From the NCBI GenBank assembly GCA_003952965.2, contig CM025855.1:18469638-18533637 (forward strand): a stretch of 64,000 bases of DNA, given 5' to 3'. Every line of letters begins with the position of its first letter. Positions within the stretch are counted from its first letter, which is position 1. The DNA is from Morella rubra (taxonomy: Eukaryota > Streptophyta > Magnoliopsida > Fagales > Myricaceae). Made by a program: the position numbers and the translations under genes. Positions 46,280 to 54,736 of the stretch are shown here, piece by piece. The notes below the pieces were generated by a model. That model was not told the origin of the DNA. It made no database searches and saw only the letters and a program-made list of their open reading frames with translations.

Positions 46280-47204
46280 ATATGAGAAATATCTTATATT
46301 AAAATTAATAAATTTTTAAAGTCATAAAAAAAGAATAATACTTAATGTCTCTTAGGCCTAGTTAAGATTCTACGTATGGTCGTTACTGAATTCAAAGAGG
46401 AGGATGATTAAACAAAAAAAAAAAAAAATTCAAAGAGGAGCGAGAATCCACCAATCAGATCTAGAGAGAGATGGACGACTACTAGTCTACTAGAAGCGCG
46501 TGGGTGGACTTCACAAGTCTTTCTTTCCATAAAAAAGAAGTTAAGAGATTGGATTCTAGTTTTGTTCTTCCATAAAATTGAAAACCATAACATGACTCCC
46601 CAAATGTGGTAAAGCCATTCTTCTTTTATGAGTAGGGAAAATGGCCCGAATTTGAGCACCTTAGATTCTTTTCTCGGCTACTTTATGGCCTACGAAGTGG
46701 GTTCGGCTGCACAGCTACAAATACATTTATACATAAAGAAAAAATAAAAAAATAAAAAAGAATATTTTTTCTACATAAATTGCTATCAGTTTTAGCTCTT
46801 TAACTTCTTGCTACGTCACTAGAGCTCAGCGACTTATATTTTGTCAGAGATGGATGAGACCTTCCACCCACCGGTGGTAGAGGTGTTGCTCCGTCTCTGT
46901 GGGTAGTTGAGAAATTATGAAATGCCTCCCGAGGTTATCTTTGACCTTTTAATAATATATTCCCTGCCCTCTAGTATACCGCTTAATTACGTCATTACGG
47001 AAGCATTAAAAATGTTATCTCATTGGGGACGCAATTACCTTATTCCAATCCAGTTCATTTTATCAACGGGAATATAAAACAAAAAGGAGAAATCGGTGGT
47101 TTTGATCTGCTTTTGCATTTCTTGTCGGTTCAATAAAATGCATCCCTCCGCGAAGGGTCGCTAAATGCAAGCCAAAATCCCACAATATCGATCTCCGCCG
47201 AATC
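46280..47204. other. Upstream region of the DUF247 gene
   Basis: No other gene is seen. AATATAAAAC at 47071-47080, about 125 bases before the first ATG of the DUF247 frame, is the best TATA-box candidate on the plus strand. An A-run lies at 46411-46428. Confidence 0.4.
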
Positions 47205-48842
47205 ATGGACTGCATCAGAGATTCCTTTCAACTGCTGCTGTACGAGATTACACTGAAACCGTCAGACTTGCAGCAACCCCAGAGCAGACGTTCGGTAGAA
47301 GGAGGCAGTGCACTAGATTCAGAAAGGATTTTTCCGGAAGAGCCGCAATTACTTCAAGACAAAGCACTACCTTCGCATTCGGGGGTGTTCATCTACGGAG
47401 TTCCTGACTCGCTGTCTTCATTGCCGGAGGTCTGCCTCTTCGGAGTCTCCTTCTCACTGCCGCCTTCACGGTTAGATGTGTGCATCTCTGACTCACTGCC
47501 TTCACGGTCAGTGGTGTGCATCTACAGAGTCCCAGACTCACTGCGAAAACTCTATAGGAAAGCTTTTGTCCCGCAGCTTGTCTCCCTGGGGCCTTATCAC
47601 CGAAATCTCAAACCCCTTCTCGAGATGGATCGCCATAAATGGCGTGCCCTTTACCATATCCTCCAGCGTACTAAGCATGACCTTCAAGATTATATTGATG
47701 CTGTAGAAGAGCTTGAACCGAGAGCTCGGGCCTGTTACGAAGGGACGATCTCTCTTAACCCCGAGGAATTCGTCCTAATGATGTTGCTAGATGGTTGCTT
47801 TGTAATTGAGCTCTTGCGGGGTGCTAAGGAAGGTTTTGAGCAACTTGGCTACTCTTCAAATGACCCCATCTTTGCAGCGCGTGGCTCGATCTTTTCTATT
47901 CAGCGAGACATGATAAAGCTGGAGAATCAGCTTCCGCTCTTTGTACTTGATCGCCTTTTGAGACTTCAGTTAGACAATCCGGACCAGAAAGGACGTTTGA
48001 CCGAGCTAATATCCTATTTCTTCGATGCATTAATGCCTACGGACGAGCCATCAGCAAAATCGCTTGTCCAGGGTTCCAACTTGGAGGACACTCCAACAAA
48101 TGACGATTGTTTTCATTGCCTCGACACTTTTCGAGAAAGTCTATTGCGCATAAACTCTGAAAGACCTCGAGGTTTACTGAGGATTTCGAGCGAGACTGAC
48201 TTCAATTTTCCAGAATCCGTTCAACCCCGGAAGCAAGTGATACGTAGTGCAATTGCACTACTCAGTAAGCATGGAATCAACTTTAGGAAAAGGAAGACAG
48301 ATCGTTTTTGGGACATAAAATTCGAGAATGGAACACTCCACATTCCTCGATTCTTGATCAGTGATAGAACCAAGGAACTCCTTCTCAACCTTATTGCCTT
48401 TGAGCAGTGTAATCCCGAGCGCAGAAATACCTTCACCTCATACGTGGTCTTCATGGGCGACCTGATTAAATCTCAGGAAGATGTGAGTTACCTCCGTCAG
48501 TGTGGAATAATTGACCACTGGTTTGACAGTGATTCTGAGGTTGTTTATCTCTTCAACTGTATCTGCAAAGCCGTGGATTTCGACTGCCGTACCTGTCATC
48601 TTTACAGTTTGAAGGAGGATATTAACCGATATTACCGTACATTGCACTGGCACGCTTGGTGTCCGATTGTTGTTAAGATGTACCCTATTTCCAATTCCAG
48701 CGGCTTCGGGATATGGATCTCAATTTATGCCTGTGTTCTGATTCTCAAGTACTTCTGCGGAATGAAGGCGACCATTTTTCCACCCTTGGAATCGGTGTTA
48801 CTGTTTCTACTCACGACGTTGACGACGTTACTCACGACATAA
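47205..48842 (+). CDS. DUF247 (UPF0481) membrane-anchored protein
   Basis: DUF247 proteins are plant-specific with mostly unknown biochemical function; some grass members belong to self-incompatibility loci, but that role must not be assumed here. The 545-codon frame contains the family hallmarks: CIYRVPDSL then FVPQLVSLGPYHRN (residues about 104-133), FVLMMLLDGCFVIELLRG (about 192-209), IKLENQLPLFVLDRLL (about 245-260), LIAFEQCN and TSYVVFMGDLI (about 397-425), and DINRYYRTLHWHAWCP (about 477-492). A hydrophobic C-terminal segment (FGIWISIYACVLILKYFCG, about 501-519) is the usual membrane anchor. The first ~100 residues are unusual, containing degenerate repeats of the VPDSL motif. The stop at 48840 lies in a tandem repeat and may shorten the protein. 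The start at 47205 is the first ATG of the frame; the family core would need only about residue 100 onward. Confidence 0.9.
   Translation: MDCIRDSFQLLLYEITLKPSDLQQPQSRRSVEGGSALDSERIFPEEPQLLQDKALPSHSGVFIYGVPDSLSSLPEVCLFGVSFSLPPSRLDVCISDSLPSRSVVCIYRVPDSLRKLYRKAFVPQLVSLGPYHRNLKPLLEMDRHKWRALYHILQRTKHDLQDYIDAVEELEPRARACYEGTISLNPEEFVLMMLLDGCFVIELLRGAKEGFEQLGYSSNDPIFAARGSIFSIQRDMIKLENQLPLFVLDRLLRLQLDNPDQKGRLTELISYFFDALMPTDEPSAKSLVQGSNLEDTPTNDDCFHCLDTFRESLLRINSERPRGLLRISSETDFNFPESVQPRKQVIRSAIALLSKHGINFRKRKTDRFWDIKFENGTLHIPRFLISDRTKELLLNLIAFEQCNPERRNTFTSYVVFMGDLIKSQEDVSYLRQCGIIDHWFDSDSEVVYLFNCICKAVDFDCRTCHLYSLKEDINRYYRTLHWHAWCPIVVKMYPISNSSGFGIWISIYACVLILKYFCGMKATIFPPLESVLLFLLTTLTTLLTT
47386..47552 (+). 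repeat. Degenerate ~35-48-bp repeats in the DUF247 N-terminal region
   Basis: Four units follow one another: ATCTACGGAGTTCCTGACTC (47391), CTCTTCGGAGTCTCCTTCTC (about 47438), a shortened CATCTCTGACTCACTGCCTT (about 47482) and ATCTACAGAGTCCCAGACTC (about 47519). The stretch CACTGCC(G)(C)CTTCACGGT recurs between them. They encode repeated (I/L)(Y/F)xVxxSL, so the canonical start block of the family has been multiplied. Confidence 0.7.
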
Positions 48843-48979
48843 CCACGTTACTCCCGGCGCCGGCGTTAAAGTTCGACCTGTTTGGAAAACTGTTTCTACT
48901 CACGACGTTGACGACGTTACTCACGACATTCACCACGTTACTCCCGGCGCCGGCGTTAATGTTCGACCTGTTTGGAAAA
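48801..48979 (+). repeat. 89/90-bp tandem duplication at the DUF247 stop
   Basis: CTGTTTCTACTCACGACGTT to CGACCTGTTTGGAAAA occurs at 48801-48889 (89 bases) and again at 48890-48979 (90 bases). The copies are almost identical. The length difference lies at ACGACATAACC in copy 1 versus ACGACATTCACC in copy 2. The TAA in copy 1 is the DUF247 stop codon. Copy 2 lacks it in the corresponding frame. Confidence 0.9.
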
Positions 48980-49063
48980 GTATTGTTATTTTTCCACGTT
49001 TTCGTTTTGGTTTTAAGTTTAATTTTTGGGCTCTTATGGGTTTTGACCCATTTTAATAAATAG

Positions 49064-50442
49064 TCTTTAGATTCTGGAATTGATTGTAAGATATTTGTTT
49101 ACAATTTTTATTAAACAAGCTCTTTAGTTGTGTATAAAAGTAATTATTTACACACTAATTTTAATACACAGGTCAATTAAAATTGAAATTTTTTAATGTA
49201 TAATTTTTTTAATTTCTTTTTGTAAGTTTTTATTTTTTAAAAGATAAAACAAAGTTAAGTTATCTAAATTATTTAAAAATTAAAAAGTATAAATATTATT
49301 TTAATTTTTAAAAATTAAAGTTTGAATTATTAATTTTGAGAATGAGTTTTTAATAGTAAGATTTTTTTGACAAAACTTATAAATTCAAGATGTCAATGAT
49401 CAAGTTAAAAATTGAGTACGATTATAAAAAAATCAAAATTTAGAGATTAAATGAATATTTAATCTTAATTTTTCAAATTCTAAATTTTAAGATTTAAATA
49501 TGTTTTGTTGTAAATGTGAGTTCGGTTGACAAATATTTGTAATGATTTAGATTTTAATTCAATAAACAATATTAATTTATAGTTATTATTAGAAAATAAA
49601 AAATAAAAAATCATTTTTATAAAACACAAAATATATAATTAAAAAATAATTAGAAAATGATTAGAAAATATTTTCATACAAAAATAAAAAATAGATAAAA
49701 TATGAAACTAATAAAAAAATATTCATAAAAATTAAAAGCCAAGATAAAAATCGTAAAAATTTGTAAAACAAATAAAATTTTACAAAATAAAAAAATAATA
49801 AATTAAAAAATTGATTAAAACTCAAAAAAAAATTAACAAAAATTAACAAATATAATCATTATCAAAATTATTACAAAAAATAATGAATAAAACAAATAGA
49901 AAAATATAAAAAAAATTATTAAAATAGTTACAAAAGTCTATAAAAGTCTATAAAAGTTTTAAAAAATAAAAAATGATTTAAAAAATTTAGTAAAATAAAA
50001 AAAAAAGTTAATTTACAAAAATCTGAAAAATTATAAAAAAAAAAATAACTTACAGATATTAAGAAAAAAATATAAAAATTTAAAACCAAATTGGGGCCAC
50101 AATAAAAAATTCTGCAAATAAAGAAAACTAAATAAATAAATAAATAAAAAAAAAATATTAATTTAAATTTGGGAAAAAAAAAAAAAAAAAATAAAAAAAT
50201 AACAAAAAAAAAAAAAAAAAAATTAAAAAAATTAAAAAATTAAAAAAATAACTAAATATATAAAAATATTAAAAATATACATCCATAAATATTCTGAAAA
50301 AAGCTTTCTCTTTTATGGTTGAGTATTCTTTATAAATTACAATCTCCATCCTCATTTCACCTTACCCCCCCATATTATCCTTGAATATGCTAATAAAGAC
50401 ACTTAAATATGAGTACTGATTCTAAAAATATAAGATTTAATA
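49064..50442. other. Extremely A-rich spacer, no gene
   Basis: From about 49560 to 50270 the plus strand is mostly A, with AAAAATAAAAAAT-type low-complexity runs (longest around 50170-50230). Assembly and alignment here are likely to be fragile. No coding sequence. Confidence 0.5.
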
Positions 50443-50975
50443 TTAACCTTCTCAACCTTATTGCCTTTGAGCAGTGTAATCCCGAGCATAGAAATACCAT
50501 CAACTTATGCGTGGTCTTCTTGGGCGGCCTGATTACATAGTGGTAAGAAACAAAATTTTAGTAAAATTTTAAAATAAAATAATTTTAAAAGTTAGTAAAA
50601 AGGTGAAGAAAGAAAATAAAAAAAATTGATTAAAAAAAAAAAAATGAAGAAAAAAAGAAAAATTATAATGATGATAAATTTTAATTTATCAAACAATGCT
50701 ATATAAATCTCAGCAAGATGTGAGTTACCTCCATCAGCGTGGAATAATTGACTACTGACATGACAGTGATTCTGAGGTTGCTCATCTCTTCAACTGTATC
50801 TGCGTAGCTGTGGATTTCGACTGCCGTTCCAATATCTTTACATTTGAAAGAAGAATATTAATTTATTAAAAGAAAAAAGAAAAAAAGAAGAATATTAATT
50901 TATTAAAAAAAAAAGGATATTAACCGATATCATGACCGTACTTGGCACTGGACTTGGCGTCCGACTGTCGTAATG
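50443..50975 (+). pseudogene. Shattered second copy of the DUF247 3' half
   Basis: Blocks match the intact gene in order. 50443-50530 corresponds to about 48379-48468 (CTTATTGCCTTTGAGCAGTG). 50707-50870 corresponds to about 48470-48625 (AAGATGTGAGTTACCTCC, then TGACAGTGATTCTGAGGTTG). 50918-50975 corresponds to about 48618-48675 (GGATATTAACCGATAT). Between the blocks are AT-rich inserts of about 175 and 45 bases. The second insert consists of two copies of an AGAAGAATATTAATTTATT-like phrase. In-frame stops occur (for example TGA after TGACTAC). The 5' half is absent. Confidence 0.9.
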
Positions 50976-51674
50976 AGTTTTATATATTTATAATAAAAAT
51001 TAAATAATTTAATGAAGAGATCTAAATTATTTTATAATAAAAAGTAATATCATAATTTATTATTTTTTTATAAAACAAAATTAATATCATCTCATTAATT
51101 AAATTTGTCCTGCAATTATATTTATTGTAGAATGTACTCTAAAATTTAAAGTTGCAAAGAAATGCAATTACGAAAATCACCGCTACTCAATAATCTTTTA
51201 GGCCAGTGCAATGAAAATTTAAGTTTACGTCAAGTTCCTTGGATAAGTTCAAACTCATTTCCATTTTGCACTCTCACAACCTGGTTTGATTACACAGACA
51301 GGTAGTTGGAGATAGCTGGAGAGATTTATGGTAAAGTCTTTACCACGCATTAATTGCCATTAATCACTGACTAGCAACCTCAGCTTTGTCTCATCCCCCA
51401 CATCACAGATCATATTTGACTTTCTGCCCTTACAATATCCTCAATACAAGATTAGTCCACCTAAATTCGCACCACTCGCCTATTCGTGCTTTACTTCTCG
51501 ATCTACTTTCCACCGACTCTTGAAATAGTATAATATTACTGGTTCTTCTCACAAAGCTCTTATATATTTCTAACTCTAAAAGCTTTAATGTAATACGACA
51601 TGCATTCAATTTCCAGCTGTGAAACCTTTACGGAAATATGCATGCCATACTTTCACTCTCGTATTAAATAAAAG

Positions 51675-51895
51675 GTTAATTATAATTTCACTCCTCAAAT
51701 TATCACCCATTCTTAACTATCTTCACAAACTTTAACTCGTTACAACTCACTCTTATAAATTATACTTGTCAATACGATTTCATCCCTTAACCATATAGTT
51801 TGTGGGGGCGAATTGCAACGAGTTAAAGTTTGTGGAAAGTATTTAAGAATCGGGTAATAGTTTGAGGGAAAAAATTGTAATAAACCCTTAAATAA
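51675..51895. mobile_element. MITE family A, copy in array unit 1
   Basis: Left arm TTAATTATAATTTCACTCCT and CTTTAACTCGTTACAACTCA; right arm AACGAGTTAAAGTTTGTGG and TAGTTTGAGGGAAAAAATTG, together a hairpin of about 220 bases. Confidence 0.75.
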
Positions 51896-52404
51896 AACAT
51901 ATAATGAATTGAAAATTTATACAACAACTCTGATACTACACTATAGATGAAGGGATCCTTGCAGAATGAAAGGATACTTCAACTTTCAGCCTCATACCCA
52001 GTGGCGGATCCAGGATCAAAATTCATGGGGTCGAACTTTAAACGTAAAATGACAAGAATTTTTTTCCTTCGTAATGTAAAAAATTTTCTTAGAGTTACAA
52101 TATCGAAAAGTAAAAACTAAAAACATTAAAAATAATAGAATACACGTACTGTACTATGTACTACGACTGAGAGATGACAATTGCATCCTACGTTTTTGCA
52201 TCTTCTGAAAATGTTGCAAAATGGCTTCGTTCTCAATATTTTTAAAAACTTCTTGCCGATGTACGCTACATGCAATCATTCATCCAGTCATCTCTCATCC
52301 TATTAGGAGTTTTAGACGACTCCATGCTGCGTGGCTTTCTTATCACAAACTTATCCATTATCTAAACAAAAAAAAAGTGAAGACAATCAATCAATTGGAT
52401 CACA

Positions 52405-52720
52405 ACTCAAAAATTCAAATTCCAATCTAATTACATTGCATTTAATTGATATTACAATCAAATTAATTAAAAATGATACTATTACAAAAATCCCTAATTT
52501 CATAAAATGTCAAAATCCCTAATTCAAATCCAAATTACAATCTAATTACATTGCATTCAATTGATATTACAATCAAATTAATTAAAAATGATACTATTAA
52601 AAAAAATCCCCACTGTCACAAAAGTTCAAAATCCTAATTCAAATCCAAATTCCAATCTAATTACATTGCATTCAATTGATATTATAATCAAATTATTCAA
52701 AAATGAAAACAATTTCACAA
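52405..52720 (+). repeat. 115-bp tandem repeat inside the hAT element
   Basis: TTACATTGCATT(T/C)AATTGAT starts at 52431, 52546 and 52661, giving an exact period of 115 twice. Each unit continues TATTACAATCAAATTAATTA and ends CCTAATTCAAATCCAAATT. Confidence 0.85.
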
Positions 52721-53039
52721 ATCAATTCAAATAAATAGTTTCACAAATCACATATATCCAAATTCCAAACCAATTCAATCCCATCCTCCAACAATTTCAC
52801 AAACCAAATATCCAAACAATTCAATCTCATCCTCCAACAATTTCACAGATCATAAAATTCCAAACCCTAAAGCATTTTTAGCATACTAAATAAATGAATT
52901 TTTCTACTTAATTGTAGATAGAGAATCTTGAATAGAGAGACGTACTAGGGTCAGACGGCCAGCAATTTTCAACCGTAAAATCTCGGGGATCCTGCAAAAA
53001 TTGAAACCGTCAAAAATCAATTAAATGAGATTAAGAATT

Positions 53040-53345
53040 TGAGAGAGAGCTAGAGTCTAGTTTAGAGAGAGAGAGAGGCAGAGCCACGCAAGAGCAAGAG
53101 AGAGAGAAAGAGAGAGAGAGAGAATGTGGACTGTGGGTATGGGTGGGCCGTGGCAGAGAGAGAGAGAGACTGAGAGAGAGACCCACAAGTCACAACAGCT
53201 GCAGCGCAGCAGCGGTACTGGTGGTGCGGCGCAGCCTGTGGTGCAGCTGGCAGCTGCAGTGGTGCGACGGTGGTCCGGTGGACAACGGGGCAGTGGCCGT
53301 GGGCACGATGGTGCGGCAGTGGCGAGAAAGAGAAGGGGAAGAAGA
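53040..53345 (+). repeat. GA-rich microsatellite and GC-rich ORF-like segment in the hAT element
   Basis: GAGAGA tracts at 53040-53170 are followed by an unusually GC-rich CAG/GCGG/GTGG stretch. It is open on the plus strand (53124-53363) but of low complexity and unlike any family. It could be a captured gene 5' end (5' untranslated GA tract plus first codons); this is speculative. Confidence 0.45.
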
Positions 53346-53590
53346 GAGAACGTATTTTGTTAAAACAGGGTGAAACGCACCCGTTTCACCCTGTTTTGTT
53401 TTGTTTTTCGTTTTTACGTTTTGAATTTTTTTTTAAAGTTTTCTGTATTAAAAAACCAAGTTAACGTTGATAGGAATTTTTAAAAAAAAAATAATAATTT
53501 TACATTATTTTTTTTCCGTGAGGGTCGCCCCCTGCATCCGCCACTGCTCATACCAGAAAACGTAGGGGTGCTAGTAGAAACAAAATGCGC

Positions 53591-53795
53591 GCCCTAGAGC
53601 AGGTTGGGCCCTAAGGTAACAAAAGGGCCAAGAGGTAATGGGCGGCCCCCCCTACCCCTCCAAACCTTTAATAATTAATGCTAATAATGTAATTAATTTT
53701 TGTAAAATTTTTTTGGGCCGATCCAATGTAGGGGCGGGGGGGTCGCCCCTTAGGTGTTTTTTTTGTTTTGTAAGCTTGGCTAATGTGGCGCAAGT
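53591..53795. other. ~200-base extra segment in unit 1
   Basis: Absent from unit 2 at the matching position (about 62072). Its last ~45 bases (AGGTGTTTTTTTTGTTTTGT, AAGCTTGGCTAATGTGGCGC) are a near-exact copy of 54011-54057, so part of it arose by local duplication. The rest has GGGCCC-like repeats and a G/C run (GGGGCGGGGGGG at about 53731). Confidence 0.65.
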
Positions 53796-53796
53796 G

Positions 53797-54310
53797 GCCC
53801 TAGAGGTATTTGAAAGTTGTAACTAGGTTCCTAAGGTAACAAATTAGTCATTTTGCTCCCTGAGGTAATGATTTTGAGAAAAATAGGCCCTTCCATCTAC
53901 CTATGTCTCCCTTTAATATTAAATGCTGACATGTGTAAATTCTACTAAGTTTGCGATTTTTGGGGAAGAATATGGGAGGTAGTTCTCGGGGATGGGTATG
54001 AAGAAAACTTAGGTGTTTTTTTTGTTTTGTAAGCTTGGCTAATGTGGCGCAAGTGGCTGACGATGTTGGCACTGACATGGTATTTGTGAACTAATGCGTT
54101 TAGATTGGGCATGTGACTCAATTTAATTGGATTGATGTGGCATTAATTTGACATGTCAGTATTTATCATTAACGAAGGGAGACAAAGGTCGATGGAGAGA
54201 CTTCTTTTTTCCAAAATTATACCTCAGGGAATTAAATGGCTAATTTGTTATCTCGGGAACCCAATTGCAATTTTAGAATACCTCGGGACCTATGGGTGTA
54301 ATTTTGTCCA
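53797..54310. mobile_element. Foldback element, MITE family C, copy in unit 1
   Basis: The left arm (GAGGTATTTGAAAGTTG, AGGTAACAAATTAGTCATTT, CCTGAGGTAATGATTTTG) is the inverse of the right arm (AAAATTATACCTCAGGGAAT, GGCTAATTTGTTATCTCGGG, AGAATACCTCGGGACC). Hairpin arms are about 120 bases and total length is about 510. The same element is at 62090-62610 in unit 2. No ORF with meaning. Confidence 0.7.
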
Positions 54311-54429
54311 AAAAAAAAATTAGGTGGTAATGGGCTAAAAAATAAATCTAGATATGAAATTTGGACTTTTGTCAAACTGAGTTTTGTTTGAGGTACTTTT
54401 CAAGATTGCGTTGGTAGGATAATATACAA

Positions 54430-54634
54430 TGATGCAAACCGAGGTCATTTGTCACTTCCTAGTGGCTCAATTACAAGACTTAATGCCAAACGTTTCAAGG
54501 AAGCGCTCAATGGACTAATCCGAGAGAGATGGGATGATACTACCAAGATTGAGATGGATACCAATGACAATCAAGGCTTAGTTCATGTCATCAGTTGCAC
54601 CTCGGGTAACTATCCCGGGTAACCTGCACCTCGG
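54430..54634 (+). repeat. Left outer LTR 5' end, plus orientation, with pol C-terminus
   Basis: Reads TGATGCAAACCGAGGTCATT and encodes NDANRGHLSLPSGSITR, then KRFKEALNGLIRERWDDTT and NQGLVHVIS in the plus frame. This is the typical C-terminal tail of plant Gypsy polyproteins. Its 3' part (GGTAACCTGCACCTCGG) matches the inverted sequence at 60213-60235. It is therefore LTR sequence that overlaps the end of pol, in the opposite orientation to the core of the element. Confidence 0.75.
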
Positions 54635-54736
54635 TATAAGGAAGACGCCACAAACGGTGTTGGAACTCTGTTTGATAAGTCGAGATGAACGCTACGGGAA
54701 ATCTCGATAAATTCGAGTAGTTCTTCAAAGAATCAA
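54635..54736 (-). repeat. Inner 3' LTR remnant, minus orientation
   Basis: The minus-strand sequence from TCTTTGATTCTTTGAAGAAC to CTTCCTTATACCGAGG matches 59650-59755 of the other LTR. The rest of this LTR, the polypurine tract and the pol C-terminus are deleted; pol joins it directly after FSPFEIVYK. Confidence 0.75.

Larger units (their letters stand above)
51999..53546. mobile_element. Non-autonomous hAT element (1548 bp) with verified target duplication
   Basis: Termini CAGTGGCGGATCCAGG and CCTGCATCCGCCACTG are inverted repeats of the classic plant hAT form. The 8-bp target duplication CTCATACC is perfect at 51991-51998 and 53547-53554. The paralogous unit at 62033-62040 has a single CTCATACC with no insert, so the empty site is seen directly. 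No hAT transposase was found. The element contains a 115-bp tandem repeat and a GA-rich to GC-rich segment near its right end. Confidence 0.95.

Noticed and set aside
47205-48842. Assignment of the DUF247 gene to a self-incompatibility locus
   Set aside because: DUF247 is a large family with many members of other or unknown roles, and no second locus gene is present in the window.
53124-53373. Two overlapping plus-strand frames rich in R, E, Q and G
   Set aside because: They translate a GA microsatellite and a GC-rich simple stretch inside a hAT element; no protein family is recognised.
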